Source: Verrucomicrobiaceae bacterium
GTDB lineage: Bacteria; Verrucomicrobiota; Verrucomicrobiia; Verrucomicrobiales; Verrucomicrobiaceae
Direction of reading: 5' to 3'
Length of the DNA: 64,000 nt
NCBI GenBank assembly: GCA_016713245.1
Contig: JADJPM010000004.1
Span: 496,001 to 560,000 of the forward strand
Position 1 is the first letter of the stretch. Each line of letters begins with the position of its first letter. This document shows positions 35,269 through 44,501 of this stretch, piece by piece. A model generated the notes under the pieces. The model made no database searches and was not told the origin of the DNA. It saw only the letters and a list, made by a program, of their open reading frames with translations. A program made the translations under genes and the position numbers.

Positions 35269-36306
35269 ATGAAAGCCCCCACACGCCTCCTCGGCCTCGC
35301 CGCCGCCCTCTCGCTGCTCGTTTCACCCACTCTCCTGGCTCACGAAGCCGGGGCGCAGATGGCGGACATGGCCGGCATCTTCCTCGCCGCCCTCACACCC
35401 GAGCAGAAGGCGAAGGCCACCTTTGAGTTCGGCAGCGAAGAGCGTGAAAACTGGCACTTCATCCCCCGCGAGCGCAAAGGCCTGCCGATGAAGGAGATGA
35501 CGCCGCAGCAGCGCCTGCTGGCCCACGCCTTGCTGAATACCGGCCTGAGCTTCCGTGGCTCCGCCAAAGCCGTCACCATCATGAGCCTCGAAGAGGTGCT
35601 GTATCAGATCGAAGGAGCCGATGAGTCGAAACGCGCCGCCGTCCGCGAGAAGCGTGATCCGGAGAAATACTTCGTCTCCATCTTTGGCACGCCTGACGTG
35701 AAAGGCTCCTGGGGCTGGCGTGTGGAAGGTCATCACCTCGCCTTGAATTTCACGCTCAAAGACGGCCAGCTCATCCGCAGCTCGCCCGCCTTCATGGGAA
35801 CGAACCCCGGTGAAATCCGCCAGGGACCACTCACCGGCCTCCGCGTGCTCGGCAAAGAAGAAGAACTCGGCCGCGAGCTCGTGAAGTCGCTCGATGAAGC
35901 TCAGTTCAAAAAAGCCGTCGTGGCCGATGCCGCGCCGAAGGAGATGATCACCGCCGCCGAGCATAAGGTGAACCCTCTTCAACCTGCTGGCCTGCCTGAG
36001 AGCGAGATGGACGATGCGCAAAAGGCCCTCCTCCGCCGCATCGTCCTCGAATACACCGAGCGCATGCGCCCCGAACTGGCCGCTGAAACCCTTGCCGACA
36101 TCGAAAAGACCGGTGGCGTGCATTTCGGCTGGGCCGGTGGCAAAGAACGCGGCGAGCCGCATTACTACCGCGTGCAAGGGAAGAGCTTCCTCATCGAATA
36201 TGACAACACCCAAAACGACGCCAACCACGTCCACAGCGTCTTCCGCAGCTTCGACGGCGATTTCGGCCGCGATATCCTCGGCGAGCACCTGAAGCAAGCG
36301 CATTGA
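35269..36306 (+). CDS. Secreted DUF3500 protein
   Basis: The 345-residue protein has a signal peptide ending near TLLAH. It covers DUF3500: FLAALTPEQKAKATFEFGSEERENWHFIPRERKGLPM, then GSWGWRVEGHHLALNFTL, PAFMGTNPGEI and YYRVQGKSFLIEYDNTQNDANHVHSVFRSFDGDFG. The conserved His-rich motifs (GHHLALNF, NDANHVHS) suggest a metal or redox site, but the family's biochemistry is unknown. It belongs to the same run of exported genes. Confidence 0.88.
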   Translation: MKAPTRLLGLAAALSLLVSPTLLAHEAGAQMADMAGIFLAALTPEQKAKATFEFGSEERENWHFIPRERKGLPMKEMTPQQRLLAHALLNTGLSFRGSAKAVTIMSLEEVLYQIEGADESKRAAVREKRDPEKYFVSIFGTPDVKGSWGWRVEGHHLALNFTLKDGQLIRSSPAFMGTNPGEIRQGPLTGLRVLGKEEELGRELVKSLDEAQFKKAVVADAAPKEMITAAEHKVNPLQPAGLPESEMDDAQKALLRRIVLEYTERMRPELAAETLADIEKTGGVHFGWAGGKERGEPHYYRVQGKSFLIEYDNTQNDANHVHSVFRSFDGDFGRDILGEHLKQAH

Positions 36307-36358
36307 TCTCTCTCGCTGTTCGCTGAAAGCAGCGGCGCATGAATCATGTAGATGATTC

Positions 36359-38293
36359 ATGCGCTTTTCTGCTTCTCAAACACTCACGCTGCTCCTGCTG
36401 GCATCCGGCGGGCTGGTTTTGGCGAAAAAGGACGAAGGTCCCAAGCCGGTGCCGTGGTCCTTTGCGCCGCTGAAGCGGGTGGAACTGCCGAAAGTGAAGG
36501 ACACGAGTTGGCCGAAGACGCGGATCGACTACTACATCCTCGCCAAGATGGAGGCCGCAGGCCTGAAACCGGCGCCGCAGGCTGAGGCACGCGTTTTGCA
36601 GCGCAGGCTGTCGTTCGATCTCACCGGCCTGCCGCCGTCCGAAAAGTCAGACGGGTCCGACACGTCGGACCAAGTGCGTCAGCTCCTCGCAAGTCCGCAT
36701 TACGGCGAGCGGTGGGCACGCCACTGGCTGGATCTGGCCCGCTATGTGGACCAAACGCCGGATTGGCTCGATTCGACCAAATACTCCTACCTCTACCGCG
36801 ATTGGGTGGTGCAGGCACTGAATGAAGACATGCCGTATGATCGCTTCGTGGTGCGGCAGCTGGCCACGGACTTCCTGCCCGAGTGCGGGCCGAAGGATCG
36901 TGTGGCGCTGGGATTCATCGGGCTGAGCCCCACCTACTTCAAAGAGCTGCAACTGCCGCCGGAGATCATCAAGACGACGGTGGCGGATGAATGGGAGGAG
37001 CATGTCGATGCCATCGGACGAACCTTCCTCGGCCTCACGCTGGCATGCGCCCGCTGCCATGATCACAAGTCCGATCCCATCACAGCGCAGGATTACTATG
37101 CGCTAGCAGGCGTGTTTGCCTCCGTGAAGCTCGCCGAGCTGCCGACGATGGATGAAACGCTGTGGAAGCCGGTTCAAAAAGCCCGCGCCGAGGTCGCCGC
37201 GCTGGAAAAGCAGATCAAAGACCTCGCGAAGAAGAAGCAACCGGTCAGCGAGCTGGAAGCGAAGGTGGCTAAAATCAAAACGACCACGCCGCACTACAGC
37301 ATGCTCATGGCAAACGCCGTGGAGGAGGCCGCGCTCTTTGTCGTGAAGAAGGAAAAAGAGCATGGCACGAAGCTCGACTACCAGATGGGCATGGCGCGTG
37401 ATCTCGAACTCATGAAGCGTGGCAACCCCAACGATCTCGGCGATCCGGTGCCGCGTCGTTTCCTGAGTGCTTTTCCTTCGAAGAGCGGTCTGCCGCGCAA
37501 GTTTTCGACCGGCAGCGGTCGGCTGGAGCTGGCGCAGGCTTTGACCGAGGAGGCTGCGCCGTTGACGGCTCGCGTGATCGTGAACCGCGTGTGGAAGCAT
37601 CACTTTGGTCGCGGGCTCGTCGATACACCGAGTGAATTCGGCAATCTCGGCGACGCTCCGACTCATCCTGAACTGCTCGATGATCTCACCGGGCGCTTCA
37701 TCGAGCACGGTTGGTCGATCAAATGGCTGCATCGCGAGATATTGAACTCGGCGACGTGGCAGCAATCGAGCGTGGCCGCCGAATCCGAACAGCGTGATCC
37801 GGAAAACAAATTCTATGCCCGCATGCTGCGTCGTCGGCTGGACTGGGAGGCCTGGCGTGATGCCATCCTCACGGCGACCGGCCAGATCGACCTCAAACTC
37901 GGCGGGCCCGCGTCCGCCGTGAGTGATCTCAAAAACACACGCCGCTCCCTCTACGGCGCCTCCGACCGTCAGGACATGGACCCGATGCTGCGCCTTCACG
38001 ACGTGCCTGATCCGGGAGCGCACAATCCTTGGCGAACGGAGACCATCACGCCGCTGCAAGGTCTCTTCGCACTCAACTCCCCCTTCATGCAGCAGCAGGC
38101 GGATGTTCTCGGCCAATGGGCGATGAAGCACACAACAGAGGAGATTTATGCGCGGCTTTTCCATCGGAACCCGACCGTCCAGGAAGAGCAGGCGGCGAAG
38201 GCATTTTTCACCGGTCGCGAAAACGATGCCGCCGCGTGGTCCCAATACGCTCAAGCGCTGCTGGCGGGGAATGAGATGCTGTTTGTTGATTGA
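36359..38293 (+). CDS. DUF1549/DUF1553 protein (no N-terminal cytochrome domain)
   Basis: The 644-residue protein has a signal peptide (LTLLLLASGGLVLA), DUF1549 from about residue 55 (RIDYYILAKMEAAGLKPAPQAE, RRLSFDLTGLPP, YGERWARHWLDLARYVD) and DUF1553 from about residue 370 (LELAQALTEEAAPLTARVIVNRVWKHHFGRGLVDTPSEFG). The CARCHDHKSDPI motif gives one CxxCH heme site. It lacks the planctomycete cytochrome C domain that usually precedes these domains. The coiled-coil-like insert at about 270-305 links them. No DUF1501 partner is next to it. The function is unknown; family members are thought to act in extracellular polysaccharide use. Confidence 0.9.
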   Translation: MRFSASQTLTLLLLASGGLVLAKKDEGPKPVPWSFAPLKRVELPKVKDTSWPKTRIDYYILAKMEAAGLKPAPQAEARVLQRRLSFDLTGLPPSEKSDGSDTSDQVRQLLASPHYGERWARHWLDLARYVDQTPDWLDSTKYSYLYRDWVVQALNEDMPYDRFVVRQLATDFLPECGPKDRVALGFIGLSPTYFKELQLPPEIIKTTVADEWEEHVDAIGRTFLGLTLACARCHDHKSDPITAQDYYALAGVFASVKLAELPTMDETLWKPVQKARAEVAALEKQIKDLAKKKQPVSELEAKVAKIKTTTPHYSMLMANAVEEAALFVVKKEKEHGTKLDYQMGMARDLELMKRGNPNDLGDPVPRRFLSAFPSKSGLPRKFSTGSGRLELAQALTEEAAPLTARVIVNRVWKHHFGRGLVDTPSEFGNLGDAPTHPELLDDLTGRFIEHGWSIKWLHREILNSATWQQSSVAAESEQRDPENKFYARMLRRRLDWEAWRDAILTATGQIDLKLGGPASAVSDLKNTRRSLYGASDRQDMDPMLRLHDVPDPGAHNPWRTETITPLQGLFALNSPFMQQQADVLGQWAMKHTTEEIYARLFHRNPTVQEEQAAKAFFTGRENDAAAWSQYAQALLAGNEMLFVD

Positions 38294-38306
38294 GGTCTAT
38301 TCACAA

Positions 38307-38378
38307 GCTGTTCGTAGTTCGAGCTTTAGCCCGCTCAGGGATGTCCAATCACGGCCTGAAGGCCGAACTACAAACAGC
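38307..38378. repeat. REP-like inverted repeat between convergent genes
   Basis: GCTGTTCGTAGTTCG at the left and CGAACTACAAACAGC at the right are near-complementary arms around a GGCCTGAAGGCC core. The arm GTAGTTCG followed by CTTTAGCCCG is the same sequence family as the palindrome at 39071-39128. Confidence 0.65.
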
Positions 38379-38408
38379 CATGCCGCCACACGCTCCGGGT
38401 GTTGAGGC

Positions 38409-41360
38409 TCAAGGCTTGGTGATGCACTCGTCGAGATTCAAGAGCGCCGTGGCGACCGAGTAAAAGGCGCTGAACTGGGCGGGCGAGAGTTCCTTGGGCA
38501 GCGTGACATCGGCGATGAGTTCCTTCGTGGTTTTTGCATCGGCTTCCGCGGCGGCGAATTGGGCTTCCCACAGGTTTTTGAGCACCTCCGCCTCGTTTTC
38601 CGAAGGTGAACGTGCCAGCGCCACGCGGAACGCATGGGCAATCTGCTCATCGAGATCGCTGCTGGGAGATTCTTTCGCGATGCGCAGGGCGAAATGCTTC
38701 GCCGCCTCGACATAGACGGGATCGTTCAGCAGCGTGAGGGCTTGTAGCGGCGTGTTCGAGCGGGAGCGACGCACCACGCAGGCCATGCGGGCGCTGGCAT
38801 CGAAATTCACAAAGCTGGGATAGGGCGAGCCACGCTTCAACACCACATAGAGACCGCGGCGATACTTCGTGGTGCCGGGGCTCACCTGATAGTCGTATTG
38901 CTGCCCGCCGACCTTCTTCCACAATCCGTCCGGCTGCGGCGGGCGGATCGGTTCGCCGCCTTGTGAGAGGTCGATCAAGCCGGCGATGCTCAGGGCGTTG
39001 TCACGGATGGTTTCGGCATCGAGGCGGAAGCGGGGGAAGTGGGAGAGAAGCGTGTTGGCGGGATCTGTTTGTAGTTCGGGCTTTAGCCCGTCATCGAGTT
39101 TTTCCGGACGGGCTAAAGCCCGAACTACGAACGCAGAGCTTTGACGATACGTCTCGCTCATCACGATGAGCTTCAAGATGTGCTTCATGTTCCAGTCGTT
39201 TTCCATGAACTCCACCGCGAGCCAGTCGAGCAACTCGGGATGGCTCGGTGGAGCGCCTTTGATGCCAAAGTCCTCCAGCGTGCTCACGATGCCCTGGCCG
39301 AAGAGTTCAGCCCACCAGCGGTTCACGGTCACGCGGGCGGCGAGCGGGTTGTCGCGGCTTGCGAGCCATTTGCCGAGTGTGAGACGAGTGGGCGGGCCTT
39401 TGGCGGCGTTTTTGAAAATGGCGGGCGTGGCGGCAGTGACGGGCGTGGTGGGATCGGTATAGACGCCGCGTTTGAAAATGGCCGTCATGCGTGGTTGCGG
39501 CAGTTCCTTCATCACTTCGGTGCTCAGCGGCTTCAAGGCGGCGAGCTGCTTCTGAAGGGTGGCTTGTTGCTTTTCGAGCTTCACGACCTCGGCGGGCTTG
39601 GTGGCGGCTTTTTCATCGGTGGCGGCCTCGGGCAGGCTGGCGAGCACATCACCCTGGATGGCGGAGAGCTTCACACGGCCGATCACGAGCTGCTGGCCGA
39701 AGAACTGCTCGATGCGCAGCGTGAGCTTTGCGTTGGTGGTGATGGGTTGGGCGAATTCGAGCGCGGCCCAGTGTGCTTCGTGAAAGCGTGGATTGATGGC
39801 CCAGCCTTTCTTGCCGTTCGTGTTGGCGGTGAGCGCATCGGGGGCGTTGAAGTTTTTTTGCGTGTGGCTGGTGTGGATGCTTTTGAAGGTCAGCGGCTCG
39901 GTCTTGCCATCGGCATGCGTGAGCGTGGCGACAAAGCGGTTCACAACAAAATTGGGCCGTTCGCCGCCGCGACGGCCTGGACCTCCGCCGCCAGGGATGC
40001 TGTCGTGCAGCAAGGCCTCGACGAGCAGGCCGGTGAGCGGCCCCGAAGGCGGTGAAACCTCGATCGTGTAGGTATCGGTGTCCGGCACCGGGCCGGTGAG
40101 TAGGGTGCTGCCATCGGGTTGAGCCTCCGCCTCGGCATCGCTCTCGGTGATGAAAGCCTCCGGCTTGAGCACGACGAGATTGGCGGGGGCTTTCGCGGTC
40201 TTTTCAGGCTGCTTCAGCGCGGCGGAGATCTGGCCGTCGAGGGCTTTGATCTGCTTGGCGAGGTCGCGCCGCTGCTGATCGCGATCCGAATCGGGAATCG
40301 TGAAGGGGCTGCCGTTGAAGGCGATGGAGCCGGGCACATTCGGACGGGCACGCTCGGCCTCCTTCTCGGTGTTGTTGTAATAGGCGAGCAGGCTGTAGAA
40401 GTCTTTTTGCGTGATGGGATCGTATTTGTGGTTGTGGCACTGGGCGCATTCGAGCGTGGTGCCAAGCCAGACCGCGCCGGTGGTGTTCACGCGGTCGATC
40501 ACCTGGTTGATTCGGCTCTCCTCGGGCTCGGTGCCCGCTTCCACATTCGTCGGCGTGCAGCGATGAAAACCGGTGGCAATGATCTGGGAGGGCTCGGCAT
40601 TCGGCAGCAGGTCTCCGGCGATCTGCTCCAGCGTGAACTGATCAAACGGCATGTTCGCATTCAGCGCATCCACTACCCAGTCCCGATAAGCCCAGATGTC
40701 CCGAAGGTCATCCCGCTGAAAGCCATGTGAGTCCGCATAGCGGGCCAGATCCAGCCAAGGACGTGCCCAGCGCACGCCGAACTGTTTGGATGCGAGAAGC
40801 CTATCAACAAGCGCTTCGTATTTTTTGTCGGACCAGTCGGACAGGTCAGACAAGTCCGACGGTGAGGGCGGCAGGCCGGTCAGATCGAGCGAAAGCCTTC
40901 GAATGAGTATTTCCGGTGCCGCTGGAGGTGCCGGGGTGAGGCCGTTCGCGGTGAGCTTTTCACGAATGAAGGCATCGACGGGATTTTTTGCTCCCGCAGG
41001 CACTTTCGGCCGCACGGGCGGGAGGTAGCTCCAGTGCGTGAGGTTCTCGATCTTCTCCGGCCACTTGGCACCGTCGTCGATCCAGGCTTTCAGCGCGGCG
41101 ATCTGCTCGGGCTTGAGGCGTTCGCCACGTTTCGGCATGGCTTCTTTGTCCTCACGCGGGAGCTGCACGCGGCGGAGGAGTTCTTGGCCGATCTCCGCGT
41201 GCTTGGGGGAGGCGGTGTCGAGGCGGAGATCGCCTTTTTGAACTTCCGCGCCGTGGCATTCAAAGCAGGCGCGTTGGAGGATGGGATAGACTTCTTTAGA
41301 AAAGTCTGCCGCAGAGCCAGGGACGGAAGTGACGAAAAGGACTAAAGGGACGAGGCGCAT
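38409..41360 (-). CDS. PSCyt1-DUF1549-DUF1553 protein, carries an in-frame palindromic repeat
   Basis: The 983-residue protein has a signal peptide, then a planctomycete cytochrome C domain with FECHGAEVQKGDLRLDT (CxxCH near residue 33), DUF1549 (LIRRLSLDLTGLPPSPSDLSDLSDWS), a second CxxCH in CAQCHNHKYDPI, and DUF1553 (SRDNPLAARVTVNRWWAELFGQGIV). A beta-rich middle region (about 400-590) is probably carbohydrate-binding. At about residues 745-770, FVVRALARPEKLDDGLKPE interrupts the conserved YRQSSA...DPANTLLSHFPRF motif; this is encoded by the palindrome at 39071-39128. An AraC regulator lies 32 bases upstream on the same strand. Confidence 0.9.
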   Translation of the reverse strand: MRLVPLVLFVTSVPGSAADFSKEVYPILQRACFECHGAEVQKGDLRLDTASPKHAEIGQELLRRVQLPREDKEAMPKRGERLKPEQIAALKAWIDDGAKWPEKIENLTHWSYLPPVRPKVPAGAKNPVDAFIREKLTANGLTPAPPAAPEILIRRLSLDLTGLPPSPSDLSDLSDWSDKKYEALVDRLLASKQFGVRWARPWLDLARYADSHGFQRDDLRDIWAYRDWVVDALNANMPFDQFTLEQIAGDLLPNAEPSQIIATGFHRCTPTNVEAGTEPEESRINQVIDRVNTTGAVWLGTTLECAQCHNHKYDPITQKDFYSLLAYYNNTEKEAERARPNVPGSIAFNGSPFTIPDSDRDQQRRDLAKQIKALDGQISAALKQPEKTAKAPANLVVLKPEAFITESDAEAEAQPDGSTLLTGPVPDTDTYTIEVSPPSGPLTGLLVEALLHDSIPGGGGPGRRGGERPNFVVNRFVATLTHADGKTEPLTFKSIHTSHTQKNFNAPDALTANTNGKKGWAINPRFHEAHWAALEFAQPITTNAKLTLRIEQFFGQQLVIGRVKLSAIQGDVLASLPEAATDEKAATKPAEVVKLEKQQATLQKQLAALKPLSTEVMKELPQPRMTAIFKRGVYTDPTTPVTAATPAIFKNAAKGPPTRLTLGKWLASRDNPLAARVTVNRWWAELFGQGIVSTLEDFGIKGAPPSHPELLDWLAVEFMENDWNMKHILKLIVMSETYRQSSAFVVRALARPEKLDDGLKPELQTDPANTLLSHFPRFRLDAETIRDNALSIAGLIDLSQGGEPIRPPQPDGLWKKVGGQQYDYQVSPGTTKYRRGLYVVLKRGSPYPSFVNFDASARMACVVRRSRSNTPLQALTLLNDPVYVEAAKHFALRIAKESPSSDLDEQIAHAFRVALARSPSENEAEVLKNLWEAQFAAAEADAKTTKELIADVTLPKELSPAQFSAFYSVATALLNLDECITKP
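39071..39128. repeat. 22-bp perfect palindromic repeat inside the DUF1553 coding region
   Basis: GTAGTTCGGGCTTTAGCCCG plus TC (39071-39092) and its exact complement (39107-39128) surround a 14-base loop. The element is inserted in frame, with about 20 extra residues, and its arm matches the intergenic repeat at 38307-38378. Confidence 0.85.
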
Positions 41361-41392
41361 GTGCGCGGTAGAACGAAGCGCGAGGCAGGCGG

Positions 41393-42226
41393 CTATCGGC
41401 CCTTTCGTTCTCGCTGCCGGGCGCGGTACTCGGCGGGGCCGCAGCCGACCTGCCGGGCAAACATGCGGCTGAGGTAGTGACGATTCGGGAAGCCGGTTTC
41501 GACGGCGATTTGATCGATGGTTTTGTCCGTGAGGGCCAAGGCTTCGCCCGCAAGCCGAATGCGCGTGGCGAGGACGTAGGCGGCGGGTGTTTGGCCGGTG
41601 TGCTCGCGGAAGCTGCGGATGAAGCGCTCCACGCTCATGCCGGCGCGTTCGGCGAGGAAGTGGTTCGTGAGCTTCGTGTGCGGTGAGCGGGCGATGAGAG
41701 CGAGGACCTCGGAAAGTCGCTCGGGCAGCGTTTGCGAGGGCGAATCGAGTTTCGCGAAGACGACGTGCAGCAGCGCAGAGGCGAGATGGAGCAGGCGATG
41801 GCCGTCGCTGTTGCTTTGATGCGTGTCGATGAGTTGCGTGAGCAGGCCGCGCATCGTGTCATCGACTGGAAAGAGCATGGGTTCGGCAGAAAAGGACACA
41901 CCGGGGCGGTTGGTGGTGAAGTGCAGCCAGTAGTGGCAGGCACGCACGGGGCCCACGCAGTCGAAAACGGTGTCCGCGGGGATCAAGACGGCGTTTTTGG
42001 GCTCCAACGGGATTTGGCGGCCCTGGAAGACGAGATGGCAGCCGGGCTTGGGGTTGTAGTAGAAGCGCCAGAAGGGCGAATCGACGCCTTGATGGTTCCA
42101 GTTCTCCAAGGCGGGCTGATAGCCGCTTTCGTGGATCAAGAACGGCGTCCAACCGGCCGTGGCGACGCGGGCGAGGTCCACGCCCCACGGCGTGGTGTAG
42201 TTGAGGTATTTGCGCCGGGTGGCCAT
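41393..42226 (-). CDS. AraC-family transcriptional regulator
   Basis: The 277-residue protein has an AraC-type cupin-like ligand domain (about 1-150; VFQGRQIPLEPKNAVLIPADTVFDCVGP) and a C-terminal pair of helix-turn-helix motifs (LTNHFLAERAGMSVERFIRSFREHTGQTPAAYVLATRIRLAGEAL and IDQIAVETGFPNRHYLSRMFARQVGCGPAEYR). It lies 32 bases upstream of the cytochrome-DUF1553 gene on the same strand and about 55 bases from a divergent DUF1553 gene, so it probably controls one or both. The ATG at 42226 is chosen; one lies four codons upstream. Confidence 0.9.
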   Translation of the reverse strand: MATRRKYLNYTTPWGVDLARVATAGWTPFLIHESGYQPALENWNHQGVDSPFWRFYYNPKPGCHLVFQGRQIPLEPKNAVLIPADTVFDCVGPVRACHYWLHFTTNRPGVSFSAEPMLFPVDDTMRGLLTQLIDTHQSNSDGHRLLHLASALLHVVFAKLDSPSQTLPERLSEVLALIARSPHTKLTNHFLAERAGMSVERFIRSFREHTGQTPAAYVLATRIRLAGEALALTDKTIDQIAVETGFPNRHYLSRMFARQVGCGPAEYRARQRERKGR

Positions 42227-42281
42227 GATCGGACACAACTACGGCAGAAAAGGGCATGTTCGTCCAGCGTTGGTTTTCGTG

Positions 42282-44441
42282 ATGCGAGTCCTCTTTTTCC
42301 TCCTCACCGCCAGCACCGCGCTGGCCGCGAACCTGCCGCCCGATCATGCGAAGCGCATGGAGCGCGGCCTAAAGCTCTTCGACAGCGAGGTGGCGGCGCT
42401 TTTGAAGCAAAACTGCCTCAAATGCCATGGTGGTGAAAAGGTGAAGAGCGACTTCGACCTGGCGACGCGCGAGGATTTGCTGCGCGGTGGCTCGCACGGC
42501 TCGGTGGTGGTGCCCTTCGATGCGAAGGGCAGTCTTTTGATGGCGCTGATCCGACACGAAAAGGAGCCGATGATGCCGGACAGCGGCCCGAAGCTGCCAG
42601 AGGTCGTCATTTCGAAGATCGCGGCCTGGATCGATGATGGCGCGCCATACTCCGCGCCGCTGATCGCAGGCAAAAAGCCGAAAAAGGATGCCAGCGTGGT
42701 CACGGACGAGGACCGCCAGTGGTGGGCGTTTCAGCCGCTGAAGAAGGTGCAGGCGAAAAGCATTGATGAGCTGCTTTTGAAGAACGCGAAGGGCATGAGC
42801 TTTGCGCCGCTGGCGGAGAAGGCGGTGCTGGTGAGGAGGCTGTATTTGGATCTCACGGGGCTGCCGCCGGATGGGGCTGACAAGGCTGACCTAGGTGACT
42901 TGATTGACGATTTGCTGGCTTCGCCAGCTTATGGGGAGCGCTGGGCGCGGCACTGGCTGGATGTGGCGCGTTATGCGGAGAGCACGGGCTTTGAGCAGGA
43001 CTATGATAGGCCGTTTGCGTTTCATTACCGTGATTTCGTGATCAAGGCGCTGAACTCAGACATGCCGTATGACCAGTTCGTGAAGTGGCAGCTCGCGGGG
43101 GATGAATACGAGCCGCGAAACCCGCTGGCGCTTGCGGCGACGGGATTTCTCGGCGCGGGCGTGTTTCCTTCGCAGATCACGGCAAACGAGGTCGAGAGCT
43201 CGCGCTACGATGCGATGGACGACATGCTGGGCACGACGGCGAGCGCGATGCTGGGCCTCACGCTGAGCTGCGCTCGCTGCCACGATCACAAATTCGATCC
43301 GCTGCCCACCCGCGACTACTACGCGATGCTGAGCACCTTCACGACGACGACGCGCATGAACGTGGATGTGCATCCGGATGGCAAGGTGACTTCAGCAGTG
43401 ACGACGATGAATGCGAAAAAGAACACGCCGGAAGTCAAAAGCGCGACGCGCATGATGATCTGCGCCGAAGGCTACGATCCCATCGTGATGCACACCCAGG
43501 GCGGGCCGTTCTTCGACAAAACGTATGTGCTGAAGCGCGGCAACCCGCTCATGAAGGACGGCGAGGCCACGCAGGGCTTCCTGCAAGTGCTGAGCAAGCC
43601 CGGCGACGCGAAGCGCTGGCAATGGCAGCCGCCTGCGGGCGCGAAATCGACTGGCAAACGTCGCTCGCTCTCGAACTGGATCACGGATGTCGATGGTGGC
43701 GCGGGTGCGTTGCTGGCTCGCGTGATCGTGAACCGGCTGTGGCAGCATCATTTCGGCACCGGTTTGGTGCCCACACCGAATGACTTCGGAAAGACGGGCA
43801 CGCCTTGCACGCAGCCGGAGTTGCTCGACTGGCTGGCGTCGAAGCTCATCGAGAACGGCTGGAAGCTGAAGCGGATGCACAAACTCATCCTCAGCAGCCG
43901 TGCGTGGCAGCAGAGCAGTGCCCGCGATGCGAAAAAAGAGGCCGCTGATCCGGCGAACGGCCTTTTCATGCGCTTCGTGCCCTATCGCCTCGAAGGCGAG
44001 GCGATCCGTGACTCGATGCTGGCCGTGAGCGGCGTGCTCGACTCGACGATGCACGGGCCCGGCACGCGCGATGAGAACAGCAAGCGCCGCAGCATCTACT
44101 TCAACATCAAGCGCAGCCAGCTCATCGGCAGCATGGTGGCCTTTGATCAGCCCGAACCGCTCGTGAGCCAAGGCGCACGCCCCACCACGACCGTGGCACC
44201 TCAGGCGCTTATCTTGATGAACAGCCCTCAAGCCCGCTCCTGGGCCGATGGACTCGCCAAACGCGTCTCCACCGCTGGCGATGCCACGAAGCAGATCACC
44301 ATGATTTACCGCCTCTGCTTCAATCGTGCTCCAAAAGCCGACGAACTGGCCTCCGGGCTCGATTTCCTGAAATCCGGCGCTTCGCTGGCGGATTACGGCC
44401 AAGTGGTGCTGAGCTTGAACGAGTTCGTTTATGTGAACTGA
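42282..44441 (+). CDS. PSCyt1-DUF1549-DUF1553 protein
   Basis: The 719-residue protein has a signal peptide (RVLFFLLTASTALAA), a planctomycete cytochrome domain with LLKQNCLKCHGGEKVKSDFDL (one heme site) and PMMPDSGPKLPEVVISKIAAWIDDGAP, DUF1549 (RRLYLDLTGLPPDGADKADLG), a second heme motif CARCHDHKFDPL, and DUF1553 (ALLARVIVNRLWQHHFGTGLVPTPNDFG). The ATG at 42282 starts the signal peptide. It is divergent from the AraC gene at 41393 and has no DUF1501 neighbour. Confidence 0.92.
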   Translation: MRVLFFLLTASTALAANLPPDHAKRMERGLKLFDSEVAALLKQNCLKCHGGEKVKSDFDLATREDLLRGGSHGSVVVPFDAKGSLLMALIRHEKEPMMPDSGPKLPEVVISKIAAWIDDGAPYSAPLIAGKKPKKDASVVTDEDRQWWAFQPLKKVQAKSIDELLLKNAKGMSFAPLAEKAVLVRRLYLDLTGLPPDGADKADLGDLIDDLLASPAYGERWARHWLDVARYAESTGFEQDYDRPFAFHYRDFVIKALNSDMPYDQFVKWQLAGDEYEPRNPLALAATGFLGAGVFPSQITANEVESSRYDAMDDMLGTTASAMLGLTLSCARCHDHKFDPLPTRDYYAMLSTFTTTTRMNVDVHPDGKVTSAVTTMNAKKNTPEVKSATRMMICAEGYDPIVMHTQGGPFFDKTYVLKRGNPLMKDGEATQGFLQVLSKPGDAKRWQWQPPAGAKSTGKRRSLSNWITDVDGGAGALLARVIVNRLWQHHFGTGLVPTPNDFGKTGTPCTQPELLDWLASKLIENGWKLKRMHKLILSSRAWQQSSARDAKKEAADPANGLFMRFVPYRLEGEAIRDSMLAVSGVLDSTMHGPGTRDENSKRRSIYFNIKRSQLIGSMVAFDQPEPLVSQGARPTTTVAPQALILMNSPQARSWADGLAKRVSTAGDATKQITMIYRLCFNRAPKADELASGLDFLKSGASLADYGQVVLSLNEFVYVN

Positions 44442-44501
44442 GGAGCGGCGCGAAGTATCAGGGCCATTCTTGGCCCTTCGAACGGGGCAGGAATGCCCCG
44501 A

